Origin: a bacterium
GTDB lineage: Bacteria > Babelota > Babeliae > Babelales > Vermiphilaceae
Assembly: GCA_021833825.1 (NCBI GenBank)
Contig: JAKBEL010000010.1
Coordinates: forward strand, 1 to 64,000
Length of the DNA: 64,000 nt
Direction: 5' to 3'
Shown: one piece after another, positions 34,626-43,809 of the stretch
Layout: each line of letters begins with the position of its first letter
Position numbering within the stretch: the first letter of the stretch is position 1
Notes under the pieces: generated by a model
The model's database searches: none
Seen by the model: the letters and a program-made list of their open reading frames with translations, nothing else
What the model was told of the DNA's origin: nothing
Program-made: the position numbers and the translations under genes

Positions 34626-35380
34626 ATAACCTCTTCCATTAACGCTCTAATGAAAATGTAACCTTTGATAGCAGGTTTATGCTCAACTAAGATATCATAT
34701 ATATCATGATATAGGACATTATGAGCAATAAGAAGCTCAGTTAATACGTTAAATCCTGCTGGAGCTGTATCAATAACCTGCAAAAGTATTTGCATCCAAT
34801 TTTGTGCATGAGGATAAAATTCTGCATCAGAATAGAGAGCGCAGAAAAGGTCTATGGAAGGACATAAAAAATACGCAGCTGCTTTTGGATGATGCTTGAT
34901 GATCGCAGTCAAAACATTTGGGTGCACTTGAGATTGAAACTGTATTGATTTGCCATCCCTTGCATTAATCACGGTCATATGCATCTGTTTCAGCACAGGA
35001 GCAATGAATTTTTCTGCTATGATAGCATCATCTTTGATAAGATCTATAATAGGCCAAGCTTCATGGCATATTCCACAACGATCTACAAATATTTCTACAA
35101 ATAATGGATTGTTAATGAGAGCGGTCACATTTTCTTTGGGAACATGTTTTTTGAGCAATAGAGCTTCATAAAACTTGTCAGCCAGAATACGCATTGAGTT
35201 ATGATCAGTTAAGTAACGCTCAAGCTGGGAGGATTCACATGTGCATATATCAACATAATTAACGTAGGTGGATAAACAATATGCTTGTATAGATTGCAAT
35301 ACCCCTTGAATACCCCTCGCTTCTGCCTGAGTTATCATTGATAATGTCAGTAAACCTATACGTGATAAGTTGCGAATCAT
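34601..35380 (-). CDS. Exported alpha-helical protein, copy B of a recently duplicated pair
   Basis: This 259-residue protein is the partner of 19682-20455. The mature part differs at only a handful of residues (for example IIKHHPKAAAYF versus IIKYHPKAAAHF), but the signal peptide (MIRNLSRIGLLTLSMITQAEA) is unrelated to that of copy A and the C-terminus ends differently (YIFIRALMEEVICASSVSF). Its upstream region is the second copy of the leader from 22265-22430. Function unknown. Confidence 0.75.
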   Translation of the reverse strand: MIRNLSRIGLLTLSMITQAEARGIQGVLQSIQAYCLSTYVNYVDICTCESSQLERYLTDHNSMRILADKFYEALLLKKHVPKENVTALINNPLFVEIFVDRCGICHEAWPIIDLIKDDAIIAEKFIAPVLKQMHMTVINARDGKSIQFQSQVHPNVLTAIIKHHPKAAAYFLCPSIDLFCALYSDAEFYPHAQNWMQILLQVIDTAPAGFNVLTELLIAHNVLYHDIYDILVEHKPAIKGYIFIRALMEEVICASSVSF

Positions 35381-35600
35381 AGATTTTCTCCATTAGATCT
35401 ATTTTTTACATATGTCCACAATAACAATGTACCATTAAAAGGGTTATTTGCCAAATTTGATTTACGCCAAACTGCTTCTAAAGGGCATTTTAGCACAGGT
35501 TCACAAACCTGTTTTTTTCCTTTCACAAATTGGCAAATACAGACTCCTTTCAGCCAGCCTGCTCTTCGAAGCTCGCAGGAGGGCGTAATAGAGCTATTCT
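35376..35600. repeat. Decayed copy of the 22.3-23.9 kb region
   Basis: Three pieces lie in order. First is the leader that matches 22265-22430. Second is about 28 bp (TTGGCAAATACAGACTCCTT and following bases) matching codons near 22612-22640 inside the zinc-ribbon gene. Third is CTTCGAAGCTCGCAGGAGGG, matching the GIY-YIG spacer at 23818. The intervening parts have been deleted, leaving a compressed relic. Confidence 0.7.
35426..35454 (-). promoter_or_regulatory. Promoter of the copy-B gene
   Basis: On the minus strand TTGGCA (35449-35454) and TACATT (35426-35431) are 17 bp apart, exactly as in the homologous leader at 22315-22343. Confidence 0.55.
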
Positions 35601-35677
35601 TTTATTTAGATCGTTTTTTTGATACGCTTAGTAAAGAAGCGACTATAGCTAAAATAGGATTAATTGGCGCAGGGATT

Positions 35678-35709
35678 AAAAAAGCCGCTCTTACAGTAGG
35701 GGCTTTTTT
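35678..35709. terminator. Intrinsic terminator hairpin
   Basis: AAAAAAGCC (35678-35686) pairs with GGCTTTTTT (35701-35709) around a 14-nt loop, with T runs on both strands. It overlaps an open coding fragment, so it may have lost its original context. Confidence 0.55.
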
Positions 35710-35984
35710 TACAGCTATTATTTGGCTCCCTTAGTATTACAAGAGTTTCAAAAATGTTAACCTACGCAGACTATATTATATTGGGGATAATAGGGACATT
35801 CAGTGCGATGTTCATAGAATTTGTTCTTTATGATCGCGTGGTGAATAATGAGTGATTTCTGGGAGGCATATCTATGGTTTACTTTGACATTAGTGCTTTG
35901 TAGATTGACTCACATACGATATCATCATAACAAAGGTAAGTTGAGCTGCTTTTTAAAGAATTGATATGGTTACATAAAGTCGTC

Positions 35985-36056
35985 CGCTATTTTGTGGCAA
36001 TGTTTGCACCAAACGGTGTGGTAGATATTGCGCTCAAAGCAGGACTGCACATATAA
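35985..36056 (+). pseudogene. APH-type phosphotransferase, 3' fragment
   Basis: The peptide FVAMFAPNGVVDIALKAG up to a TAA matches the last 20 residues of the intact enzyme (FVAMFAPNGVVEIALYDY), with strong DNA identity. Nothing upstream resembles the rest of the gene. Confidence 0.8.
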
Positions 36057-36129
36057 CGGGTAGTAATTATTCGGATATCCGAGTTTGATTAATTGAATAG
36101 AGTCCAGGCTCTACTTTTGAGATTTAAGA

Positions 36130-37005
36130 TTATCTATGAAGGCCTTGGCATTGTATGAGCTTATCCACCGGCCGATGTAACAATACTTTTACCTCATCCT
36201 CGGTTAGCCATTCTTCATTATCAATAAGATGATGTAATTGATAGTGGGCTATATCTTTATTTAATTCTCCAGGCATGTACAGTGCCCCTTGGTACTCGTA
36301 GCCGGTAAAAGGGATTCCTAGTTTATGCATAGCTTGAGAGACTGATTCTAGATTTGATCTCTTATCATCAAAAAAGATAACACGCGTTGGTTTTAATTTG
36401 GCATGCTCAAGAAATGCCGTGAGTACATCTCCTTTTGATGAATCACTGGTATATAATATTCCATTATAAAAAACAGGATATTTGCCGTCATCATCAGTTG
36501 ATTTTGTAGGAAGTTCGCTGAACTCCATATTAGGAATTCTTGCTTTGCTAAAATCAATCCCTACCTCTTTCAATTTGTTAAATCGCCAGATAGGAAGAGA
36601 TGGAATACTAAAACACGAACCAGTGTTTGTTGTGGTTAAAGCTAGCACAGTAATGCCATGATTTTGCAATTCGCGTATAATATTCACAATGACAGGTTCA
36701 ATTACGACTGGCGTATCGCGCTTTAACATTATGCTAAAATAATAAAAGGGATCATGCTTTGCTTTTTTGAACACTTCATCATAAAGTTGGCCTAGCCATT
36801 GCTCATTCTCTTTTTCTATTTTTGGCCAAAAGACTTTGCAAGATCTTTCTATTAACACCTGGTCAACATCAAATACAACTATTGCTTTTTGCTCGACGTT
36901 GTTGAAGTTACATTCGGTAAATGATTTTATAGTACGAATCTCCTGAGATTTTTTATTAGAACAGGCAGAAATGAAAATTAATATAAGCAACGCTAGCTTT
37001 CTCAT
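36130..37005 (-). CDS. HAD-like DUF2608 lipoprotein, copy A
   Basis: The 291-residue protein has a lipobox (LIFISACSNKK, Cys15). Its HAD-superfamily motifs are FDVDQVLIE (residues 45-53, nucleophile Asp46 and acid Asp48), TTTNTGS as motif II and VIFFDDKRSN as motif IV. This matches the DUF2608 family of exported HAD phosphohydrolases known mainly from intracellular bacteria. Substrate unknown. The mature part is almost identical to 44728-45600, but the signal peptide differs. Confidence 0.8.
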   Translation of the reverse strand: MRKLALLILIFISACSNKKSQEIRTIKSFTECNFNNVEQKAIVVFDVDQVLIERSCKVFWPKIEKENEQWLGQLYDEVFKKAKHDPFYYFSIMLKRDTPVVIEPVIVNIIRELQNHGITVLALTTTNTGSCFSIPSLPIWRFNKLKEVGIDFSKARIPNMEFSELPTKSTDDDGKYPVFYNGILYTSDSSKGDVLTAFLEHAKLKPTRVIFFDDKRSNLESVSQAMHKLGIPFTGYEYQGALYMPGELNKDIAHYQLHHLIDNEEWLTEDEVKVLLHRPVDKLIQCQGLHR

Positions 37006-37079
37006 ACTGATTATCCTACTGTATAGTTTCGATCATAATCAATGCTATTTTATAATGTAATAGTATGTTCCGGGGTTTT

Positions 37080-37670
37080 TCAATAATCAATTTTTCTTTC
37101 ATGTATAGGACAAACAAGCCATTGCTTATCGTCATTCTTTGTTGGACTAAAGAAATGAGGGACTGCATTTGATGATGCTTGATCATCAAAGCCGAGCATA
37201 TGCATTAATGCCCAATAGACACCGCCATGAGCCACAATAAGGGTAACATGATCTGCATGCAATATTTCGTGCAAAGCTTCAGCAATTCGCTTTTTAAAGT
37301 CATCTATACACTCACTACCTTCAGCAGTTTGTGTATAGTTATGATTAACACTAGTCAATGAAGACTCTGTTTTTACTGTACCCTCCAACTTACCCAAATA
37401 ACGCTCTTTTAACCCTTCATGAGTATGCAAAGGCACTTGAAGTATTTCTTGAATTATTTGTGCAGTTTTATGAGCACGTATCAAAGGGCTGGATATGATC
37501 CTTGTAATTTCTTGATTGGTCAGAAGTGTAGCAGCTGATTTTGCTTGATCAAGGCCCATTTCATTAAGTGGGATATCAATATGGCCTTGTATCATATGTT
37601 TGAGGTTCCAATCTGTCTGTCCATGGCGAACAAAATAGAAAGGAATGTGGGGTATAATAGATTTGTTCAT
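37080..37670 (-). CDS. Histidine phosphatase family protein (phosphoglycerate-mutase-like)
   Basis: The 196-residue cytosolic protein has the phosphohistidine motif FVRHGQTDWN (His16), GHIDIPLNEMG, the acid-base ERYLGKLEG and the second His in VAHGGVYWAL. It could be a cofactor-dependent phosphoglycerate mutase or a broad phosphatase; the short length favours a phosphatase. No signal peptide, unlike its neighbours. Confidence 0.8.
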   Translation of the reverse strand: MNKSIIPHIPFYFVRHGQTDWNLKHMIQGHIDIPLNEMGLDQAKSAATLLTNQEITRIISSPLIRAHKTAQIIQEILQVPLHTHEGLKERYLGKLEGTVKTESSLTSVNHNYTQTAEGSECIDDFKKRIAEALHEILHADHVTLIVAHGGVYWALMHMLGFDDQASSNAVPHFFSPTKNDDKQWLVCPIHERKIDY

Positions 37671-37839
37671 ACTATGAATATAGCATAACTATTAATTTAG
37701 TCCATGAGCTGTGCAAATGTTTGCTACAGTAAAACAATGCTACAGCTTGATATCATGGATCAATAGAAGAGAAAAGCAAAGACCGGGCATAGGGATTAAC
37801 CCGTGTACGGCCTTTGTTAAAAATGTAATATTGCTATTT

Positions 37840-38682
37840 TCAGAGTTGTTGATTTATCTCGTCAAGGACTTTCAGCATCATTCTCATTTTATTTCTTTGA
37901 ATGCCCGCGTAGTCATCGGTACCTTCATTAGCATAGAGATCTCTTTTGGTGTCCTCAGTGAGATTATCTATTGTCTTTATAAAATTTCTCTTTAATTCTG
38001 GTTGGGCCTCAATCATTTTAATCCCTCGCAAAATAGAGTCTGGTATAACAATCTTTGAATAAAACGGCAAATAATTAAGATGATTATATTTGTTTGCTTC
38101 AAAGATATCGTTAGGAATCTCTTTGAAGTTATGCAAAGCCAGCCATTTATAGGGTTCGTGATTCATGTAAAAACTCAAATTAGCTTGTTTGCGGTTGATT
38201 CGTGCAGTGGCTAATGAGTCTAAAAGCTTACTATTAGCAAAGCCAAATGGTTTGCCATTAAAATCAACCAGTCCATTATTATCATTATGTGCGCTTGCCA
38301 GTTTATCCATTATTATTTCAAACTCTGAATCCCCATAAGATTGTGGAGAGCGTAGCATTCCCTTTGCTTGATATATGTTATATTGGTTTTTAAAGTAATT
38401 ATGTAGTGGTCTGAATCCAAACCATCCACCAACTCCCGCTGCTGCTGCCGCTGCAAGGGTGGTAGGCTCTACAAATTGTCTTGATTGATAACCAAGCTTT
38501 TGATTTAAACGGGGTATCGCTTGTTGGGCAAATATAGTCTGTTTAGGTAATGATGAGAGCATGCGTCGGCCAGTTTGATGGATATAGGGCAACATTCGTT
38601 GACTTGCGCTCATCATTGTATGGCTCTCATGCTCTATACAGAGTGTTAAGGCCATAAGGGATAGTGATATTACCTTGTTCAT
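37840..38682 (-). CDS. Exported hypothetical protein under a poly-G promoter
   Basis: The 280-residue protein has a weak signal peptide (MNKVISLSLMALTLCIEHES) and an Ala/Gly-rich hydrophobic segment near residue 80 (TTLAAAAAAGVGGWFG) before a soluble helical part. No family recognised. AGGAG lies 7 nt before the ATG. Its promoter contains a run of ten G between the -35 and -10 boxes, so expression may switch by tract-length change. Confidence 0.65.
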   Translation of the reverse strand: MNKVISLSLMALTLCIEHESHTMMSASQRMLPYIHQTGRRMLSSLPKQTIFAQQAIPRLNQKLGYQSRQFVEPTTLAAAAAAGVGGWFGFRPLHNYFKNQYNIYQAKGMLRSPQSYGDSEFEIIMDKLASAHNDNNGLVDFNGKPFGFANSKLLDSLATARINRKQANLSFYMNHEPYKWLALHNFKEIPNDIFEANKYNHLNYLPFYSKIVIPDSILRGIKMIEAQPELKRNFIKTIDNLTEDTKRDLYANEGTDDYAGIQRNKMRMMLKVLDEINQQL

Positions 38683-38729
38683 ATAATACTCCTGATATTA
38701 GATTTTATAATTGAAAATATCTTATAATA

Positions 38730-38757
38730 AGTATAGCAAAATCCCCCCCCCCGTCAA
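38730..38757 (-). promoter_or_regulatory. Promoter with G10 tract in the spacer (candidate phase-variable)
   Basis: On the minus strand TTGACG (38752-38757) is followed by a run of G and ATTTTGC, then TATACT (38730-38735). The spacer is 16 bp, and the C10 run on the + strand covers 38743-38752. A change of one or two G would move the spacer between 15 and 18 bp and alter promoter strength. The same design controls porA in Neisseria. Confidence 0.65.
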
Positions 38758-38935
38758 ACAGTTTTGTTTTCAAATTGAAATGTTTTTACTTTAAACCTGC
38801 TGGGCGAGGCTATTATGTAAAGAGTTGGGCGATTCCACTATTTTGTACAGACTCGTAGATGTCTGGGTTTAGATAAAATCTTAATAAAATTACAGCCTTA
38901 GCCCTTGCCATAGAGTCCTGGATCAACTTTTAGGA

Positions 38936-39793
38936 TTATCTTTTTTGTTTTGTCAGTTCCATAAGTTTTTTATACAAAGGTATTTGTGGAAGATCTGTAT
39001 TTAGGAAATTTATATTTAGAAGGCCCTTATTGTCAACAAATATACTATAAGGATAGTCGCGAAAAACGTATCTATTAAAAGGATGGTTAGGATTATCATG
39101 ATACTTGCGAATACATTTTAATGCAGCAGCTTTTTCATAAGGAATTCTATAGTATAGGGGATATTGGTGTTGTAAATGGCTATATATTTTTTCAGCTTTA
39201 CGATATAAAGGCTGATATTCTTCGTTTGCGGCAAGAAGAGAAGATGGGTTATAAACATTCTTGTCTTGAGATGCGCGCCTTCTAAGATCGTTTGCTTCTT
39301 CTTGTATTTTTGATAAGAGTTCTTTTTTAATGCCACTAAGTTCATGTTTAAATTCATGGCTCATTTTTAGAGCATCTTGCATTAAACGTTCATTATTATT
39401 TTCTTGTTCATTTTTTACTAAACCAGGCTCAAGTTCACCTTCAACGATTCGCATAACAGCCGGAACAAGCATAGACTTGATTTTTTGATCTATATTTCCA
39501 GGATTTAATTCTAATGCTGAGTTTGCCTCATTGTGTCTGTGTTTAATTCTTTTTTCTTCTGGTTCAACATGTAATCGTGCAAATGAATCTACAGCTGCAA
39601 ACATATTTTGTAAAAGTGTGCACGGCTCATTATAAGAACCAGGTTTTTTGCAGGCCTGTTTAACTATGCCTTGAGGTAAAAAATCAAAAGAGCTTAAATC
39701 TTGATGGGCAACTTTTTCAGCAAATAAGGGTGAAGTAATTAAAAAGAGGTTTGTCAGAAGGTAAAACAGGTTTGGCTTAGTGATTTTATTCAT
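38936..39793 (-). CDS. Exported hypothetical helical protein
   Basis: The 285-residue protein has a signal peptide (to LFLITSPLFAEK) and a charged, helical mature part with coiled-coil character around residues 140-175 (SGIKKELLSKIQEEANDLR). The C-terminal third is rich in Tyr and Pro. No family recognised. Confidence 0.65.
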   Translation of the reverse strand: MNKITKPNLFYLLTNLFLITSPLFAEKVAHQDLSSFDFLPQGIVKQACKKPGSYNEPCTLLQNMFAAVDSFARLHVEPEEKRIKHRHNEANSALELNPGNIDQKIKSMLVPAVMRIVEGELEPGLVKNEQENNNERLMQDALKMSHEFKHELSGIKKELLSKIQEEANDLRRRASQDKNVYNPSSLLAANEEYQPLYRKAEKIYSHLQHQYPLYYRIPYEKAAALKCIRKYHDNPNHPFNRYVFRDYPYSIFVDNKGLLNINFLNTDLPQIPLYKKLMELTKQKR

Positions 39794-39999
39794 GGCGAAT
39801 CCTAGTAATTATTTTCATATAGTAATAATTTTACTGCAAAATGGGCTAATTTGTCAAGAGCCTGTTTGGGGTTCAGTACATAAACTTTTGTACGTAATCA
39901 TTCGCAGGGATGAGTTAGGGCGGGGCAAAGATATGCTTTTGGTTAAAGATCGTGCTATAATAGAGTTGGACTAAAAATATACATAAAGTGGCATAAAAT

Positions 40000-40587
40000 A
40001 TGATAAAAAGACAGAATAAGTTAAAGAAAATAGAGATGTATGGTGAGGAGATTTTTGTTGATTGTAGGTATTCATTTGTGTGCGAGCTCATCTCTGAAGA
40101 CTATCAGGAGCAAGCAGAATTGTTGGATGACATCTTTGATAGAGCTCCTAAAGAGCTTTTATTCAATTATATTGATAGGCTTTTGCAGGATGAGGATATA
40201 TTTGATGATGTCGCGATGATTTTCTTTTTGGGCATGCTGTTGCAAAATCATGGTGAACTTATAAAGGCTAGCAACATCATTACGCGCATGTATAAAAGAA
40301 AATCTTCAGATTTGCTTGCTAAATGTGCATTTGCGCATCAACTTTTCTTTTATGGCAAAATTGATGAAGTTCCTGCGATTTTTAATAATGATTTTAATTT
40401 TACACAAGTAACTATTCAGCGCACATTTCCATTGCCAACTATTGTGCATTGCCTTTCTATTGCATGTGATTATTATTTGATTAAGAAAGATGTTGCAAGT
40501 TTTAACAAGGTATTGTCATACCTCTTTGAGGTGGCGCCAGAGCATGATGCAACTCAGAGATTGCTTGTTTTAAGCAATAAAAAATAA
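40000..40587 (+). CDS. Cytosolic helical hypothetical protein
   Basis: The 195-residue protein lacks a signal peptide and reads as a helical-repeat protein (AKCAFAHQLFFYGKIDEV and DYYLIKKDVASFNKVLSYL have a TPR-like feel). No confident family. It converges on the J-domain gene, with 18 bp between the stops. Confidence 0.6.
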   Translation: MIKRQNKLKKIEMYGEEIFVDCRYSFVCELISEDYQEQAELLDDIFDRAPKELLFNYIDRLLQDEDIFDDVAMIFFLGMLLQNHGELIKASNIITRMYKRKSSDLLAKCAFAHQLFFYGKIDEVPAIFNNDFNFTQVTIQRTFPLPTIVHCLSIACDYYLIKKDVASFNKVLSYLFEVAPEHDATQRLLVLSNKK

Positions 40588-40605
40588 GCAATCTCTTTAT
40601 AGCAT

Positions 40606-41745
40606 CTAGCAAGAGCCGCATTGGCATGACATACGCATTTGAGACATAAAGTTTTGCATTGCTCTCTGGCTTATAATCTTTTTAAAGATGCTTTTACCCT
40701 GAGCAGTTTGTAGCTGAGGAATCATTCCTTGAATCTCTTGAATCACATTTTTTAATTCGACAGCTCTTTTCTTTAAAGAGGATATCCCATCAAATCCGTT
40801 GCTGTAAAATTTTTGAATAGGTAAATTTCTAGGATGCATTATAAGCATGCTGATACTGGCTTGTAGCTCTTTTATTTGATCTTTTAAAATAGCATTATAA
40901 ATTTTAAGCTCTTGATCATTATCATGTTGAGATTCTATCTTTCCAGCAGAAGCGTTCATCCATTCCATCTCTATGCTTAACAATGAATAAAGATCATTGT
41001 TTTCATAGGCAACGGTAAGCTTCTTCATCAATTCTTCTTTCCAAGCACGTTTTTGGCTATCACGCTCTAAGTCAGGGTGCAGAACGCGCACTAACTGTTT
41101 GTACATGGCATGCAAACTTTTTGATTGCATATCTTTAATTGCCTGTTTCTTGGACTCTTTTTCTAGCTGTTTTTTTGTTTTTGGAGATTCTTTAAAATTC
41201 TGTCTGCGTTGAGATGCAGCTTGCCCTAGTTTAAAAAATATATTTTTCATAACATCATCGTACGATCCTTCCAGGTTGACATCTGAAAGATCTACATTCA
41301 TGTCAAATTCATTCTGCATTCTCTCTTGCAGCTCTTTCATTTCGGCAGCAAGATCAGTTTCGTAGTTTGATCCAGAGAGTTCTTTAAAAATATCTTTTAT
41401 TTCATTGGGGATACTGCTCTGGGTGCTCATTAAGTAGACTTGGTCAATCTCTTCTAGTAACCATGTTTCAAAAGGCTTACGTTCGTTTTTAGATAGTCCT
41501 TTTGGTTTTTTATACAATTGATAAGCGATTTTGATACGCTCTATAAAGCATTGTGATAATATAGCCTCATCAGGCTTCATAGTCTCATAATAAAATTGCA
41601 GCGCGAGGTCAATATCCCGTATGGTCTCTTCTTGTTTGATCTGAAGGTCTTTTATTGTTTTTACCAATCGATTAAATGTTTTTTGGCCAGATGTTAAGCT
41701 TGATTTTTCTTTTTTGGTAATGGTATTAACTGGAGCATTAATCAT
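40606..41745 (-). CDS. J-domain-containing coiled-coil protein
   Basis: The 379-residue protein has a J-like domain at about 210-262: YKQLVRVLHPDLERD with HPD at 223-225, followed by AYENNDLYSLL. Long helices flank the domain on both sides, and the C-terminus is MSCQCGSC, a possible metal site. J-domain proteins stimulate DnaK; the partner here is unknown. There is no signal peptide. Confidence 0.7.
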   Translation of the reverse strand: MINAPVNTITKKEKSSLTSGQKTFNRLVKTIKDLQIKQEETIRDIDLALQFYYETMKPDEAILSQCFIERIKIAYQLYKKPKGLSKNERKPFETWLLEEIDQVYLMSTQSSIPNEIKDIFKELSGSNYETDLAAEMKELQERMQNEFDMNVDLSDVNLEGSYDDVMKNIFFKLGQAASQRRQNFKESPKTKKQLEKESKKQAIKDMQSKSLHAMYKQLVRVLHPDLERDSQKRAWKEELMKKLTVAYENNDLYSLLSIEMEWMNASAGKIESQHDNDQELKIYNAILKDQIKELQASISMLIMHPRNLPIQKFYSNGFDGISSLKKRAVELKNVIQEIQGMIPQLQTAQGKSIFKKIISQRAMQNFMSQMRMSCQCGSC

Positions 41746-41867
41746 GACTGCTTTATTCTCATCGTTATATTGATTTTAATAATAATGGCTACTTTTACTA
41801 GTTTATCACTCTCTTCTGTTTGCGTAAAATCATTTAAGCATCTATGTGGAGTTTACTCTTTAATATA

Positions 41868-42695
41868 TCAATCTTTTATTACATGAACTATTTTTACAAG
41901 TGTTTCATCAGATTTTTCTTGTATATATGCCTTAGTTTTTAGCATTTCAGATCTCTGCTGCCAAGCCTCATAAGCTCTTGGGCCATCAAGTGAAGAGCTT
42001 AATGGAAGAAAATTTTCCAATTGATTACAAATACTCAGTATACAGGCTCCTTTAAACCATCTATTCTGAAACAAAGTTGGGCATCTTCGTTGAATAAATT
42101 TAAGCATGGTATATCCAGATATTGTTCCACTAACAGGGCCAGCTAAAAGAACTTTTATTGTATTCAATTGATACTTATCATATGCATCTATATACGTTAA
42201 GCAATCCTCTTTAGTAACCATTGTATCTGCTTGATCACACAGCTGTATTGAGGGGGGCACTGTGCCGCTAACTGTATATCCACCATAAGCACCTGAGATC
42301 AACGTTGTATAATTACCACCAACAATTCCTATTTCAAAAATGTGGGCATTTCTGGTATTACGATCTATAACTGCATGGCCAAGTTCGTGACACAATGTTT
42401 GTATTGCACCAATGCCATGAGAAGCTCCCCATAGTAGACCATGATGTACTATTTTTAGTGGTATGCTTTGGGTGGTTGATGCACTGGCTAGTGCTCCATG
42501 CAATAATGCGGTATGGGCTATATAAATCTTTTTAAATGATGAACTCCATTCACCATTATGTACTGTCACTGGAATATTCAGTATAGGTATTACGCCGATC
42601 TGTTGCTCAATATTGACTTCATAAGCTGCTCGCATTTGTAAGCAATGTAGTACTGCTAAGCAGGCTAGTGTTAACACTTTTATCTTATTAATCAT
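41868..42695 (-). CDS. Exported M50-like (site-2-protease-like) metalloprotease
   Basis: The 275-residue protein has a signal peptide (MINKIKVLTLACLAVLHCLQ), zinc motif HELGH at residues 103-107, a Gly/Pro segment (LLAGPVSGTISGY) and a downstream LDG (about 236-238) in the context NFLPLSSSLDG. HExxH plus a distal LDG with a nearby Asn is the signature of M50 site-2 proteases. Fewer membrane helices are obvious than usual. Its start overlaps the S41 peptidase stop by 8 bp. Its DNA around the start codon is nearly identical to that of the 43802-44182 gene. Confidence 0.75.
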   Translation of the reverse strand: MINKIKVLTLACLAVLHCLQMRAAYEVNIEQQIGVIPILNIPVTVHNGEWSSSFKKIYIAHTALLHGALASASTTQSIPLKIVHHGLLWGASHGIGAIQTLCHELGHAVIDRNTRNAHIFEIGIVGGNYTTLISGAYGGYTVSGTVPPSIQLCDQADTMVTKEDCLTYIDAYDKYQLNTIKVLLAGPVSGTISGYTMLKFIQRRCPTLFQNRWFKGACILSICNQLENFLPLSSSLDGPRAYEAWQQRSEMLKTKAYIQEKSDETLVKIVHVIKD

Positions 42696-43809
42696 GTAAT
42701 CCTCCGATATATTTGGTTACAAATTGTTGCAATACTATGGTGTCATTTATATTGCCTTGGTATATAATATCAGGAGCATATGGCTCATTATGACCACGTA
42801 TTCGATTTCTATATACCTTCATAGGTAATGCAAAACTTCCTTTTTTGCTGGGCAGTTCTGATTGATTGATATCCATATACAGTGAATCTGAACCAGTAGT
42901 TTTGCCCATTAAAACAACGTCATGATTCATGGCTTTAAGGTAATCAATAAAATCAAGCGCTGCACTAAAACAGCGATTATCCACAATCATTATGATACGA
43001 GCTTTCAGCGGATTAACTGGTGGGTGCTGTATGTCATCAAGTTGCGTTTTATTTTGTTGCCTGAAATAGGGCTTACTTTCATCAAGCGCTTGCTGCATGC
43101 CTTCAATGACATGAGTAAGCCACTGCACAAACGCTACCTGCTGCGGATCGTTACTATTTTTTTCTCTAACCTGCTTTAAATAGGTTATATTACTTTGACT
43201 TGCTCTCCAATCGACCAATACATCCTTATATAATGTATCTGCACAATAACGCGCATAGTCCTGTCCAAACAATGCAAATACTATATCACGTGCGAACATC
43301 GAATTGCCTCCGCCATTGCCACGTATATCAAATACAATACAGTCATTTGAAGTAAAGGTCTGTTGTTTTTGTGCAAGAGTATCAATAATAGTTTGCAATG
43401 ATTCCTTTTCTTGTGCATTTGGCTGGAATGTTGGCAAGGTAATCCAGCATACAGAATTATCAAGATCTGCAATGGCAAAAGAATTGCGCTTCGCCTGTTG
43501 GTGTGTACTGTTTGTCTGGAACTCTTTATAGCGAATTTGCATGTGTGCATCATTAAATGATGCGATGAAACTTCGTATGGTTTCTACTTTTTGTTCATCA
43601 GTTGTACAGGTTTTTAGCTGATTTTGTGCTATTTGGTAGTGCAGAGAAAAATGCTCTTTAAAATTAGGATCAAGTTCATTATGCATTCCAGGATGATTGT
43701 CACGTATTGCGTCGTGCATAAAAAGTAGATCTTGTTGTGCCCAATCGATGTTCTGAGAAATGCAGGCATTTGTTATGATCAATGATATCAAAATTGTTTT
43801 TTTAAACAT
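42688..43809 (-). CDS. Exported S41-family peptidase
   Basis: The 373-residue protein has a signal peptide (MFKKTILISLIITNACIS), a helical N-terminal region (FMHDAIRDNHPGMHNEL), DIRGNGGGN at 161-169 and the serine in VDNRCFSAALDF (Ser282). These are typical of tail-specific or tricorn-type peptidases. It lacks an obvious PDZ domain. It probably trims peptides in the periplasm or outside the cell. It overlaps its neighbours on both sides by 8 bp, forming a tight operon with the M50-like protease. Confidence 0.85.
   Translation of the reverse strand: MFKKTILISLIITNACISQNIDWAQQDLLFMHDAIRDNHPGMHNELDPNFKEHFSLHYQIAQNQLKTCTTDEQKVETIRSFIASFNDAHMQIRYKEFQTNSTHQQAKRNSFAIADLDNSVCWITLPTFQPNAQEKESLQTIIDTLAQKQQTFTSNDCIVFDIRGNGGGNSMFARDIVFALFGQDYARYCADTLYKDVLVDWRASQSNITYLKQVREKNSNDPQQVAFVQWLTHVIEGMQQALDESKPYFRQQNKTQLDDIQHPPVNPLKARIIMIVDNRCFSAALDFIDYLKAMNHDVVLMGKTTGSDSLYMDINQSELPSKKGSFALPMKVYRNRIRGHNEPYAPDIIYQGNINDTIVLQQFVTKYIGGLHD

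Larger units (their letters stand above)
35601..36129. other. Gene-poor stretch with coding relics and a terminator
   Basis: No intact gene is seen. A start-less open frame (VIELFFYLDRFFDTLSKEA and onward) runs to a TAG near 35732. A 33-codon hydrophobic ORF starts at 35754 (MLTYADYIILGIIGTFSAMF). The phosphotransferase tail (35985-36056) follows, then about 25 bp resembling the start of the P-loop kinase gene (36058-36085). This is a graveyard of broken cassettes. Confidence 0.5.

Noticed and set aside
42250-42256. G6 run at 42.25 kb as a phase-variation tract
   Set aside because: It is short and encodes a conserved-looking Pro-Pro in the M50-like protein; nothing suggests switching.
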